From NCBI GenBank assembly GCA_963732845.1, contig CAVTBE010000019.1, positions 37,378 to 101,377 of the forward strand: a stretch of DNA of 64,000 bases. Reading direction: 5' to 3'. Each line of letters starts with the position of its first letter. Position 1 is the first letter of the stretch. Below, in pieces: positions 37,011 to 47,533 of the stretch. The translations under genes and the position numbers were made by a program. Below the pieces are notes generated by a model. It was not told the origin of the DNA. It saw only the letters and a list, made by a program, of their open reading frames with translations, and made no database searches. This stretch comes from CAVSRC01 sp963732845. Its GTDB lineage: Bacteria; Pseudomonadota; Alphaproteobacteria; Rhizobiales; Kaistiaceae.

Positions 37011-38000
37011 ATGCGCGATGGGCTGGCAGTTTCGCTCTTCGGTCACGCCGCACTGCTGGCGTGGGCCCTGCTGACATTGCCCTCGCCGAAGCCGCTCGAC
37101 GCCAGCCAGATCGAGGCGATCCCGGTAAACTTCGTCACGATCGCCGACGTCACCAGCATTCCCAAGGGGCGGGAGATCCCCAAGCCGGTCGTCGAGAAGC
37201 CCAAGCCCGAGCCGGTCGTCGAAAAGCCCAAGGTGGAAGAGCCGCCGCCGCTGCCCGAGCCGGAACCGCCGCCGCCCGAGCCGAAGCCGCCTGAGCCGGC
37301 CCCGGTCGCTCCGCCGGCACCGACCCCGCCCGAGCCGACGCCACCGGAGCCGACCCCGCCGGAGCCGGCGCCCGCCGATACCCCGCCGCCCGAACCGGCC
37401 GCGCCGCAACCGGCGCCCCAGCCGGAAGCGAAAGCCGAACCCGAGCCGCCACCGCCGGAGGAGCCGCCACCGCCGGCGCCCGAACCGCCGCCGGTGGAGA
37501 AGGCCGAGATCCAGCCCAAGCCGGACAACATGCCCGAGCCCAAGCCGCGGCCGAAAATGGTGGAGCAGCCGCAGAAGAAGCCGGACACCTTCAATCCCGA
37601 CAAGATCGCGGCGCTGCTCGACAAGGACAAGGCGGCGGCCGAGCCCGACAAGCCGGCGCCGTCGCTGGGCGGGACGACGTCGGCGATCGACGCGCAGATG
37701 ACCGCGACCGAACTCGACGCGCTGCGGTCGCGGCTCGCCCAATGCTGGTCGCCGCCGATCGGCTGGACCGACCCCTCCGAGGTGCGCGTGATCCTGATGC
37801 TGTCGCTCAATCCGGACGGCTCGGTGGCCGGCGATCCGCAGATTCTGGAGCGGCCGAACGGGCGCTACGAGCAGGCAGCGCCGGAGAGTGCCTTGCGCGC
37901 CGTGCGCAGGTGTGCCCCTTACACTCTGCCGCCGGATAAGTATGAATCGTGGAAACAGGTCAAAATCACGTTCGATCCTATCGAAATGGGCGGCGGCTGA
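37011..38000 (+). CDS. tolA: TolA-like protein with Pro/Glu-rich spacer
   Basis: A 329-residue periplasm-spanning protein. One N-terminal helix (residues 8-25, FGHAALLAWALLTLP) is followed by about 170 residues of Pro-Glu-Pro-Pro repeats (37-205) instead of the long helix of enterobacterial TolA. The C-terminal domain starts near residue 230 (LDALRSRLAQCWSPP) and contains MLSLNPDGSVAGDP and the paired Cys of TolA/TonB C-domains. It links TolQR energy to Pal and TolB. Confidence 0.88.
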   Translation: MRDGLAVSLFGHAALLAWALLTLPSPKPLDASQIEAIPVNFVTIADVTSIPKGREIPKPVVEKPKPEPVVEKPKVEEPPPLPEPEPPPPEPKPPEPAPVAPPAPTPPEPTPPEPTPPEPAPADTPPPEPAAPQPAPQPEAKAEPEPPPPEEPPPPAPEPPPVEKAEIQPKPDNMPEPKPRPKMVEQPQKKPDTFNPDKIAALLDKDKAAAEPDKPAPSLGGTTSAIDAQMTATELDALRSRLAQCWSPPIGWTDPSEVRVILMLSLNPDGSVAGDPQILERPNGRYEQAAPESALRAVRRCAPYTLPPDKYESWKQVKITFDPIEMGGG

Positions 38001-38016
38001 GAGACCCGAGGGAGCC

Positions 38017-39384
38017 ATGAGGAGTGACTGGATGCCAGCGACGCCCCTGAACGCCGCCATTCACCGCCGCATCAGCCAGGTGGTCACTCTGGTCGCCGTG
38101 GTGCTCATGGCGGTAGCCTTCGCCCGACCGGCAAGCGCAATGATCGAGATCGACGTGACGCGCGGCAACGTGCAGCCGCTGCCGATCGCGCTGCCGGACT
38201 TCGTCGGCGCCGGCGCCGACGCCAAGCTCGGTGCCGACATCACCAGCGTCATCGCCTCCGACCTCAAGCGCTCCGGCCTGTTCCTGCCGCTCGATCCGTC
38301 GACCTTCGTGCAGAGGGCGATCGGCCCCGACGAGACGCCGCGCTTCGCCGACTGGCGGGTGATCAACGCCCAGGCGCTGGTCACCGGCGGCATCGCGCGC
38401 CAGCCGGACGGGCGCCTGCGCGCCGAATTCCGCCTGTGGGACGTCTTCGCCACCCAGCAGATCACCGGCCAGCAGTTCTTCACCACGCCCGACAACTGGC
38501 GGCGGGTCGCCCACATCATCGCCGACGCCATCTATCAGCGGCTCACCGGCGAGAAGGGCTATTTCGACACGCGCGTGGTGTTCGTCGCCGAGAGCGGGCC
38601 GAAGGACAATCGCGTCAAGCGGCTGGCGATCATGGATCAGGACGGCGCTAATGTGCGCTATTTGACCGACGGCAAGGACCTGGTGCTGACGCCGCGCTTC
38701 AATCCGAGCGCCCAGGAAATCACCTACATGAGCTATCGCGGCCTCGAGCAGCCGCATGTCTATCTGCTCAACATCGAGACCGGGCAGCGCGAGCTGGTCG
38801 GCGACTTCCCCGGCATGACCTTCGCGCCGCGTTTCTCGCCCGACGGGCAGAAGGTGATCATGAGCCTGCAGCCGGGCAACAATGCCAACATCTACACGAT
38901 GGACCTGCGCTCGAAGAGCACGACGCGCCTGACCGACGACGCCGCCATCGACACCAGCCCGTCCTATTCGCCCGACGGCTCGAAGATCGTGTTCACCTCC
39001 GACCGTGGCGGCTCGCCGCAGCTCTATGTGATGGGCGCCGACGGCACCAATCCGAAGCGGATCACCTTCGGCGAAGGCAGTTTCGAAACGCCGGTGTGGT
39101 CGCCGCGCGGCGATCTCATCGCCTTCACCCGGCGCAACAAGGGCCAGTTCGCCATCGGCGTCATCCGGCCGGACGGCTCGGGCCAGCGCATCCTCACCGA
39201 AGGCTTCCACAATGAGGGGCCGACCTGGGCGCCCAACGGACGGGTGATCATGTTCTTCCGCGATACGCCCGGCGCCAATGGCGGGCCGCAGCTGTGGACC
39301 ATCGACCTCACCGGCTACAACGAATACCGCATCCCGCTGGACGGCTTCGCCTCCGACCCGGCATGGTCGCCGTTGATCAACTGA
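38017..39384 (+). CDS. tolB: TolB
   Basis: A 455-residue periplasmic beta-propeller. Residues 1-41 hold a signal peptide (cleavage after PASA). The N-terminal TolB domain (45-165) precedes propeller blades with recurring SPDG motifs such as FAPRFSPDGQKVI and TSPSYSPDGSKIVFTSDRGG. It binds Pal and TolA. Two ATG codons, at 38017 and 38032, both have purine-rich upstream sites; I choose the first (GAGGGAG). Confidence 0.96.
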   Translation: MRSDWMPATPLNAAIHRRISQVVTLVAVVLMAVAFARPASAMIEIDVTRGNVQPLPIALPDFVGAGADAKLGADITSVIASDLKRSGLFLPLDPSTFVQRAIGPDETPRFADWRVINAQALVTGGIARQPDGRLRAEFRLWDVFATQQITGQQFFTTPDNWRRVAHIIADAIYQRLTGEKGYFDTRVVFVAESGPKDNRVKRLAIMDQDGANVRYLTDGKDLVLTPRFNPSAQEITYMSYRGLEQPHVYLLNIETGQRELVGDFPGMTFAPRFSPDGQKVIMSLQPGNNANIYTMDLRSKSTTRLTDDAAIDTSPSYSPDGSKIVFTSDRGGSPQLYVMGADGTNPKRITFGEGSFETPVWSPRGDLIAFTRRNKGQFAIGVIRPDGSGQRILTEGFHNEGPTWAPNGRVIMFFRDTPGANGGPQLWTIDLTGYNEYRIPLDGFASDPAWSPLIN

Positions 39385-39523
39385 GCGGGAATCAAGCAAA
39401 ACCGCGAAATAGCGGTTCCCCTTCACGCTCGCCTGGGTTAGCCTGCCGCGGGCAGGGTGGCGCGTTTCCGGTCGGTGAGGCCGGATGAGACAGGATGTGC
39501 GTGAGCCTCCGGAAGACCCCTGC

Positions 39524-39538
39524 TTAACCCACACTTAA
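39524..39538 (+). promoter_or_regulatory. Perfect CtrA box (TTAA-N7-TTAA) before pal
   Basis: TTAA at 39524-39527 and TTAA at 39535-39538, seven bases apart, 71 bases before the pal ATG. A further TTAACC lies at 39558-39563. A stem AACCGC/GCGGTT after tolB (39401-39418) may end the tolB transcript, giving pal its own CtrA-type promoter. Confidence 0.6.
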
Positions 39539-39608
39539 CCACCTTCCTGCACGGCCGCTTAACCACGCATTGGTACACCGGCGTCATGGTGGACGAGGAG
39601 TTACCGAA

Positions 39609-40124
39609 ATGCTGAAATTACCGAGCATTGCCCGCGCAGCCTTGCCGATCGCGGTGCTTGGCCTGGTCTTGCTGGTGTCCGCATGCGCACGTAATCCGGG
39701 CGGCGATCTGGGCGGTCTTGGTGGCGTCGGCGGCGGCGGGGTGACCTCGGCGACGCCCGGCAGCCCGCAGGACTTCGTAGTCAATGTCGGCGATCGGGTG
39801 TTCTTCGACACCGATTCGAGCGAACTCAGCACGGCGGCGCGCGCCACGCTCGACAAGCAGGCCATGTGGCTGAACCAGAACCGGCGCTACAGCTTCATCA
39901 TCGAGGGGCATGCCGACGAGCGCGGCACGCGCGAATACAACATCGCGCTCGGCGCCCGCCGTGCCGCCACGACGCGCGACTACCTGACCTCGCGCGGGAT
40001 CGCCGCCAACCGCATGCGCACGATCTCCTACGGCAAGGAGCGACCGGTGGCGGTGTGCAACGATATCTCCTGCTGGTCGCAGAACCGGCGTGCGGTGACG
40101 GTGCTCAATACCGCCGGCATGTAG
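39609..40124 (+). CDS. pal: Peptidoglycan-associated lipoprotein Pal
   Basis: A 171-residue outer-membrane lipoprotein. Lipobox LVSAC places the lipidated Cys at residue 26. A Gly-rich linker follows, then an OmpA-like domain with FFDTDSSEL, IEGHADERGTREYN and the family end NDISCWSQNRRAVTV. It ties the outer membrane to peptidoglycan and is the target of TolA and TolB. GAGGAG stands before the ATG at 39609. Confidence 0.97.
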   Translation: MLKLPSIARAALPIAVLGLVLLVSACARNPGGDLGGLGGVGGGGVTSATPGSPQDFVVNVGDRVFFDTDSSELSTAARATLDKQAMWLNQNRRYSFIIEGHADERGTREYNIALGARRAATTRDYLTSRGIAANRMRTISYGKERPVAVCNDISCWSQNRRAVTVLNTAGM

Positions 40125-40302
40125 CGGCGCGCACGATCCTTTGGTTCGTTTCCAGCGCGGGCGGCTCCATCATGGGGCCGCCCGCGCCGCGCTTGCGGGT
40201 GCCCAATTTTGGCCGAACTGCCCTGTTCCATGCTAGGACACAGGTGACGGTCCGGCGCGTCTTCACGCGGGTGGACGGATGGGATTCAAGGAAGATTTGC
40301 TC

Positions 40303-41271
40303 ATGGCTCTGACGCAACGCGGGCTCATCGGGGCGGCGGTGGTCGCCATCGGATTGATGATGGCGCCCGGCGCCGACGCCGGCTGGTTCGGTTTCGGCAA
40401 CACCACTCGCCAGCCCGGCGGGGCGGGCGTCACGCTGGTCCAGTCCGGCGCCGACACGGCGCGGCTCGACCAGCTCGAACACACGATCCGCAATCTGACC
40501 GGACAGGTCGAAACCCTGCAGCACCAGATCGACGAGCTGACCAGTGCGCTGCAGAAGATGCAGACCGACAACGAGTTCCGCTTCAGCGAGCTGGAGCGCG
40601 GCAAGGGCGGCAGCGGCCAGCGCGCCGCCGCGGCGCCGCAGGCCGCACCGGCACCGGCACCGGCAGACACCGCGGTTGCCGAAGCGCTGCCGGCACCGGC
40701 GACCGGCGGGCAACAGCTCGGCGCCGCGCCGCAGCCGCTCGGCACGCTGACATTGCCGGCGCCGACCGCAGGCGACAGCGGACAGCAGCCGCTCGACCTG
40801 TCGGCGCTGGCGCGCGGCGATTCCGGCACGGCAGGTACCGGCGGTGGGGCGCCGATGGCGCAGGTGCAGCAGGTGGCGCCGCCGAGCGGCGATCCGGCGG
40901 CCGACTACAAGGCGGCCTACGAGCTTTTCGTCTCCGGCCAGTATGAGGCGGCGGACCAGGCGTTCCGTCAGTTCATCGATGCCTATCCGGGCGACCAGCA
41001 TGCCGCGGACGCGACCTATTGGCTCGGCCAGAGCCTGTTCTCGCGCGGCATGTATCGCGAGGCGGCGCTAGAATTCGTCAACAGCCACAAGCTTTATCCG
41101 AAGAGCGCGCGGGCCGCCGATACCATGCTGCTGCTCGGCAAGTCGCTGGCCGGCATCCCCGAGCGCGAGGCGGCGTGCCAGACCTTCGCGGCGGCGCTGA
41201 AACAGTATCCGAACATGTCGAACGCGCTGCGCCAGCGCGTCCTCAACGAACAAGCCAATGCGGGATGCTGA
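40303..41271 (+). CDS. cpoB: CpoB/YbgF, cell division coordinator
   Basis: A 322-residue periplasmic protein. A signal peptide (residues 1-23, cleavage after GADA) is followed by a coiled coil (ARLDQLEHTIRNLTGQVETLQHQIDEL), a Pro/Ala-rich linker, and C-terminal TPR repeats (YKAAYELFVSGQYEAADQAFRQFIDAYP). CpoB couples peptidoglycan synthesis to Tol-dependent outer-membrane constriction. Start at 40303 (AGGAAG upstream); an ATG at 40279 is possible. tilS overlaps its end. Confidence 0.92.
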   Translation: MALTQRGLIGAAVVAIGLMMAPGADAGWFGFGNTTRQPGGAGVTLVQSGADTARLDQLEHTIRNLTGQVETLQHQIDELTSALQKMQTDNEFRFSELERGKGGSGQRAAAAPQAAPAPAPADTAVAEALPAPATGGQQLGAAPQPLGTLTLPAPTAGDSGQQPLDLSALARGDSGTAGTGGGAPMAQVQQVAPPSGDPAADYKAAYELFVSGQYEAADQAFRQFIDAYPGDQHAADATYWLGQSLFSRGMYREAALEFVNSHKLYPKSARAADTMLLLGKSLAGIPEREAACQTFAAALKQYPNMSNALRQRVLNEQANAGC

Positions 41272-42595
41272 GGCAGCAGACGCTCCTCTAGGCGACGCCG
41301 AACTCGACGCGCTGTTTTCTGCCTTCGTCGGGGCGCGCGTGATTGCACTGGCCGTGTCCGGCGGCGCCGATTCCCTTGCCCTGATGGTCGCGGCGGCGCG
41401 CTGGCGCGCGCGGCGCGGCGGCAGGCCGGACGTCGTGGTGCTGACCGTCGATCATCGCCTGCGCCGCGGCTCGCGGCCGGAGGCCGCAAAAGTGGTCGCG
41501 GCGGCCGAGGCACGCGGGCTCGCCGCCCGGCTGCTGGTGCGCAAGGGCAGGGCGCCGACCGCCAACATCGAGGCGGAGGCACGCAAGGCGCGCTACCGCC
41601 TGCTCATCGATGCGGCGCGCGCCGCGGGCGCCAGCCATCTTCTCACGGCGCATCACCGGGACGATCTTGCCGAAGCCCTGGTGCTGCGTCTGCGGCGCGG
41701 CGCCGGCGTGTTCGGCCTCGCCGCCATGCGGCCCCAGGTCGATGCCGGCGGGATCGTGCTCGCCCGGCCGTTCCTCGCCGTGCCGCGCGCGCGGCTCGCC
41801 GCAACTTGCGTCGCGGCCGGCCTCGAGCCGGCGGTCGATGCCATGAACAGCGATCCGCGCTTCGCCCGCGCGCGGGTGCGCAGGTTGCTGCCGCTACTGG
41901 CCGCGCAGGGGCTCGCTCCGGCGTCGCTGGCGGCGACGGCAAACCGGCTGGCGGACGCCGCCGACGCCATCGATGCCGCCGCGAGCGCGCTCATCGCCGC
42001 CGCGGTGGCGGTCGACGATTTCGCCGTGGCGCGGCTGGACGCCGAGCCGTTCCGGGCGGCGCCGTCGGCGGTGCAGGCGCGGGTGGCGGTGCGGCTGTTG
42101 CTGGCCGTGGGCGGCGGCGACTATGCGCCGCGCTTCGAGCGGCTGGCGGCGTTGACCGCGTTGATGACGGCGCCGGCCGGCAGCCGATTCAAGCGGACGC
42201 TCGCCGGCTGCGTCGTCGAGCAGCGGGAGGGCGCCTTCGCCGTCTATCGGGAGCTCGGCCGGGACGGGCCCGAGGCCGCCGTCCTCAAGCCCGGCACAGC
42301 CATCGTCTGGGATGGCCGGTTCGCGGTGCGGGCCGGCCGTTCGGTGCCGGCCGGGCTGACCGTGGCGGCTCTCGGCGAGGACGGGCGCCGCGCCATCGCT
42401 GCCGGCCGCGGCCTTGCGCCGCGCGGTGCCCTGGCTGCGCTTCCTGCCATCAGCCGTCGCGGGCGCCTGCTGGCGGTGCCGGCTCTCGGCTATTTTGCCA
42501 ACACGGCCAAGGGGTTGGACGTCGTGGTTTGCCCAATCCTTGTGCGCCGGCTGGCCACGCCGCCGCTTTTCCCGGATCTTTCTGCCGGATTGTGA
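41258..42595 (+). CDS. tilS: tRNA(Ile)-lysidine synthase TilS
   Basis: A 445-residue enzyme that adds lysine to C34 of tRNA-Ile(CAU). The N-type ATPase PP-loop SGGADS is at residues 34-39, and LTAHHRDDLAEALVLRLRRGAG is the TilS signature. The C-terminal half is variable and Ala/Arg-rich. Start overlaps cpoB by 14 bases, so the tol-pal-cpoB-tilS genes are transcriptionally linked. Confidence 0.93.
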   Translation: MRDAEAADAPLGDAELDALFSAFVGARVIALAVSGGADSLALMVAAARWRARRGGRPDVVVLTVDHRLRRGSRPEAAKVVAAAEARGLAARLLVRKGRAPTANIEAEARKARYRLLIDAARAAGASHLLTAHHRDDLAEALVLRLRRGAGVFGLAAMRPQVDAGGIVLARPFLAVPRARLAATCVAAGLEPAVDAMNSDPRFARARVRRLLPLLAAQGLAPASLAATANRLADAADAIDAAASALIAAAVAVDDFAVARLDAEPFRAAPSAVQARVAVRLLLAVGGGDYAPRFERLAALTALMTAPAGSRFKRTLAGCVVEQREGAFAVYRELGRDGPEAAVLKPGTAIVWDGRFAVRAGRSVPAGLTVAALGEDGRRAIAAGRGLAPRGALAALPAISRRGRLLAVPALGYFANTAKGLDVVVCPILVRRLATPPLFPDLSAGL

Positions 42596-42645
42596 TCGGC
42601 CGACCGGACACGATGCCCTAATTCCAGCACGATACTAATGAAAGT

Positions 42646-42677
42646 CTTATTGGCTTCGTAACGCCCAGTACCTATCT
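42646..42677 (+). promoter_or_regulatory. Possible RpoH-type promoter of ftsH
   Basis: CTTATTG at 42646-42652 and CCTATCT at 42671-42677 are 18 bases apart, resembling the alphaproteobacterial sigma32 consensus (CTTG... and CYTATNT). ftsH is usually in the heat-shock regulon, and rpoH is present in this window. The -35 match is imperfect. Confidence 0.3.
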
Positions 42678-42746
42678 TACGAAACAACCCCGACGCTTTA
42701 GAGGGTGAGCGGCGACCTTTACCCCCGTTGACCCAAAAGGACGCGA

Positions 42747-44675
<1,929 letters not shown>

Positions 44676-44701
44676 CCGCCCGCAAGAGTGAAAAGATCGG
44701 G

Positions 44702-44735
44702 AAACGGCCGCCGCTTCGGCGGCCGTTTTCGTTTG
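44702..44735 (+). terminator. ftsH terminator
   Basis: Perfect twelve-base-pair stem (44702-44713 with 44717-44728), loop of three, then TTTTCGTTT. It ends the ftsH transcript 27 bases after the stop. Confidence 0.9.
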
Positions 44736-44811
44736 ACCGCGACAGCATTTCTGAACTCCGAACGCGGCCGGCCAAAGCTACGGAAGTGCCATTTAAGCAA
44801 CAATCGCGGGC

Positions 44812-44834
44812 GTTTACCTTTCGTTAAGGTAAAC
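44812..44834. promoter_or_regulatory. Palindromic operator-like site upstream of the outer-membrane protein gene
   Basis: Perfect inverted repeat GTTTACCTT-N5-AAGGTAAAC, 113 bases before the ATG at 44947, in an AT-rich tract with further TTAAGCAAC repeats (44793-44801, 44843-44851). Likely a regulator binding site in the promoter zone. Confidence 0.4.
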
Positions 44835-44946
44835 AAACGTGGTTAAGCAACGTGGTTTACGACGCTTTAAGATTTATAGTCGACAATTCCTTTCCATCAG
44901 CGGCCATTCCTGGTCGCCGGGGACCTGTAGAGGAAAGGAATTTGTC

Positions 44947-45774
44947 ATGGGTCGCACACGTCTATCTGCGCTGGTCGGCGCTGCGTTCGTGCTGCCGCTG
45001 TCGGCAGGCGCGTGGGCGGCCGATCTTCCCGAAATCCCGCCGGCCTACCAGCCTCCAGTGGAAGTCGGCGGTAGCTGGTATCTGCGCGGTGATATCGGCA
45101 TGGCGAACCAGAGCCTCGGTCATCTCGACAACGCGCTGTTCTCCACAGCGGCGACGCTGGAGAACCTCGATGCCGGCAATTTCGATGCGGTGCCGATCTT
45201 CGGCCTCGGCATCGGCTATCGCCACAACGACAATCTGCGCTTCGACATCACCGGCGAGTATCGCGGCAAGTCCAACTTCAGCGCCCTGCAGTTCTACGAC
45301 ACCGACGGCAACCTCGCCACGACGGGCGATCAGGGCACCGACGAATACACCGCCAAGAAGTCGGAGTGGCTGTTCCTGGTCAACGGCTATTATGACATCG
45401 GCACCTGGCACGGCGTGACGCCGTATGTCGGTGCGGGCGTCGGCGCCGCGCTCAACACGATCTCGGGCTTCCGCGATGTGAACACGGTGACCAACGGCGT
45501 TGCCTATGGCGCGACCGCATCGCAGTGGAATTTCGCCTGGGCACTCCATGCCGGTCTCGGCTTCCAGGCGACCGACAACCTGGCCATCGACCTCGGCTAC
45601 AGCTTCGTGTCGCTGGGCAGCGCCCATAGCGGCGATCTGGTGACCTACAACGGGACCAACACGGTCGACAACCCGATGTACTTCAAGGACATCTATTCGC
45701 ACGACCTCAAGCTCGGCGTGCGCTACTCCTTTGACGTGCCGAAATACTACGGCCCGGCTGTCGTGAAGTACTGA
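44947..45774 (+). CDS. Outer-membrane beta-barrel protein (Omp25/Omp31-like)
   Basis: A 275-residue porin-like protein. A signal peptide (residues 1-24, cleavage after GAWA) precedes a mature N-terminus ADLPEIPPAY. Alternating hydrophobic strands follow (SWYLRGDIGMANQ, IFGLGIGYRHNDNLRFDITGEYR, WLFLVNGYYDIGTW, VTPYVGAGVGAAL), ending in KLGVRYSF and a terminal Tyr. This is the eight-stranded barrel family abundant in Rhizobiales outer membranes. A long leader (from about 44830) and a GGAAAGGA ribosome binding site suggest high expression. Confidence 0.9.
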   Translation: MGRTRLSALVGAAFVLPLSAGAWAADLPEIPPAYQPPVEVGGSWYLRGDIGMANQSLGHLDNALFSTAATLENLDAGNFDAVPIFGLGIGYRHNDNLRFDITGEYRGKSNFSALQFYDTDGNLATTGDQGTDEYTAKKSEWLFLVNGYYDIGTWHGVTPYVGAGVGAALNTISGFRDVNTVTNGVAYGATASQWNFAWALHAGLGFQATDNLAIDLGYSFVSLGSAHSGDLVTYNGTNTVDNPMYFKDIYSHDLKLGVRYSFDVPKYYGPAVVKY

Positions 45775-45800
45775 TCGCCTCCTCCGGGGCGCTGCACAAG

Positions 45801-45835
45801 GTGCCGTCCGCCATTCCGGCGGGCGGTGCTTTTTT
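45801..45835 (+). terminator. Outer-membrane protein gene terminator
   Basis: Twelve-base-pair GC stem with G-T pairs (45801-45812 with 45818-45829) followed by six T (45830-45835), 27 bases after the stop. Confidence 0.9.
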
Positions 45836-45838
45836 GCT

Positions 45839-46005
45839 TTCCCCGTCGCAGCTTCGCTGCTCCACGCCTCTTGTTTGCATTCCCAGTCGGACCTCCGGTC
45901 CTCCACGCCGCTTGTTTTGTCTTCCCAGCCGGACCTCCGGTCCTCCACGCCGCTTGTCTTGTTTTCCCTGTCGCGCGTTCCGGGCTGTGAAGGCGGTGGC
46001 TACCG
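45839..46005. repeat. 42-bp tandem repeat array, each unit with a small hairpin
   Basis: Four head-to-tail units: 45839-45879 (41 bp), 45880-45921 (42), 45922-45963 (42, three differences from the second), and a decayed fourth from 45964. Each unit holds a short stem: GCAGC/GCTGC at 45848-45860, GGACC/GGTCC at 45889-45901 and at 45931-45943. The first stem differs in sequence but keeps pairing, which suggests the hairpin is selected. The array lies directly behind the terminator and before the serC leader. No gene is evident. Confidence 0.75.
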
Positions 46006-46108
46006 GGTTCCGGTCTTCGCGGCGGTTCGTGCCCGCTCTTTGCCTCTTGTTGCTGTGATCTTCCGGTCACGCTTTTCACGCGGTGTTCATCGCACGCGTT
46101 TCCCGATT

Positions 46109-46189
46109 GACTCTCTCAACGACGCAGCGTATCTCGCGCCCCGGGACACCCCTCCCCAACGAGGGGCTTCTATCTGAGAGGGTAGACTG
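46109..46189 (+). promoter_or_regulatory. Structured leader of serC (serC-motif-like RNA)
   Basis: ACTCTCTCA at 46110-46118 pairs with TGAGAGGGT at 46175-46183, enclosing a C-rich hairpin (CCCCT 46149-46153 with AGGGG 46162-46166). The second strand of the outer stem contains the GAGAGGG ribosome binding site 6-8 bases before the serC ATG, so the fold would hide it. A serC RNA motif is described upstream of serC in Alphaproteobacteria; I think this is a member but could not compare it. Confidence 0.55.
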
Positions 46190-47365
<1,176 letters not shown>

Positions 47366-47368
47366 AAT

Positions 47369-47500
47369 CCCTCTCCCCCTGTGGGAGAGGGTGGCGAGGC
47401 CGCAGGCCGAGCCGGGTGAGGGGAGTTTCCCCACCGGCTCAATAGCAATTTCCCCCTCACCCGCGCTGCCGCGCGCCCCTCTCCCGCAAGGGGAGAGGGG
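47369..47500. repeat. Intergenic palindromic repeat (REP/MITE-like) between serC and serA
   Basis: Two arms of about 50-55 bases, 47369-47423 and 47451-47500, are imperfect inverted copies; each arm itself forms a hairpin (CCCTCTCC/GGAGAGGG). This arrangement is typical of the small repeated palindromes dispersed through proteobacterial genomes. It stays inside the serC-serA transcription unit, where it could act as an RNA processing or attenuation site. Confidence 0.75.
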
Positions 47501-47533
47501 CTGGGCCAGCCGGGCAAATTTGAGAGACAAACA

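Noticed and set aside
45801..46058. Open frames through the 42-bp repeat array, giving 14-residue peptide repeats on both strands
   Set aside because: A 42-base period keeps any frame open; no ribosome binding site or conserved start, and the array begins in a terminator.
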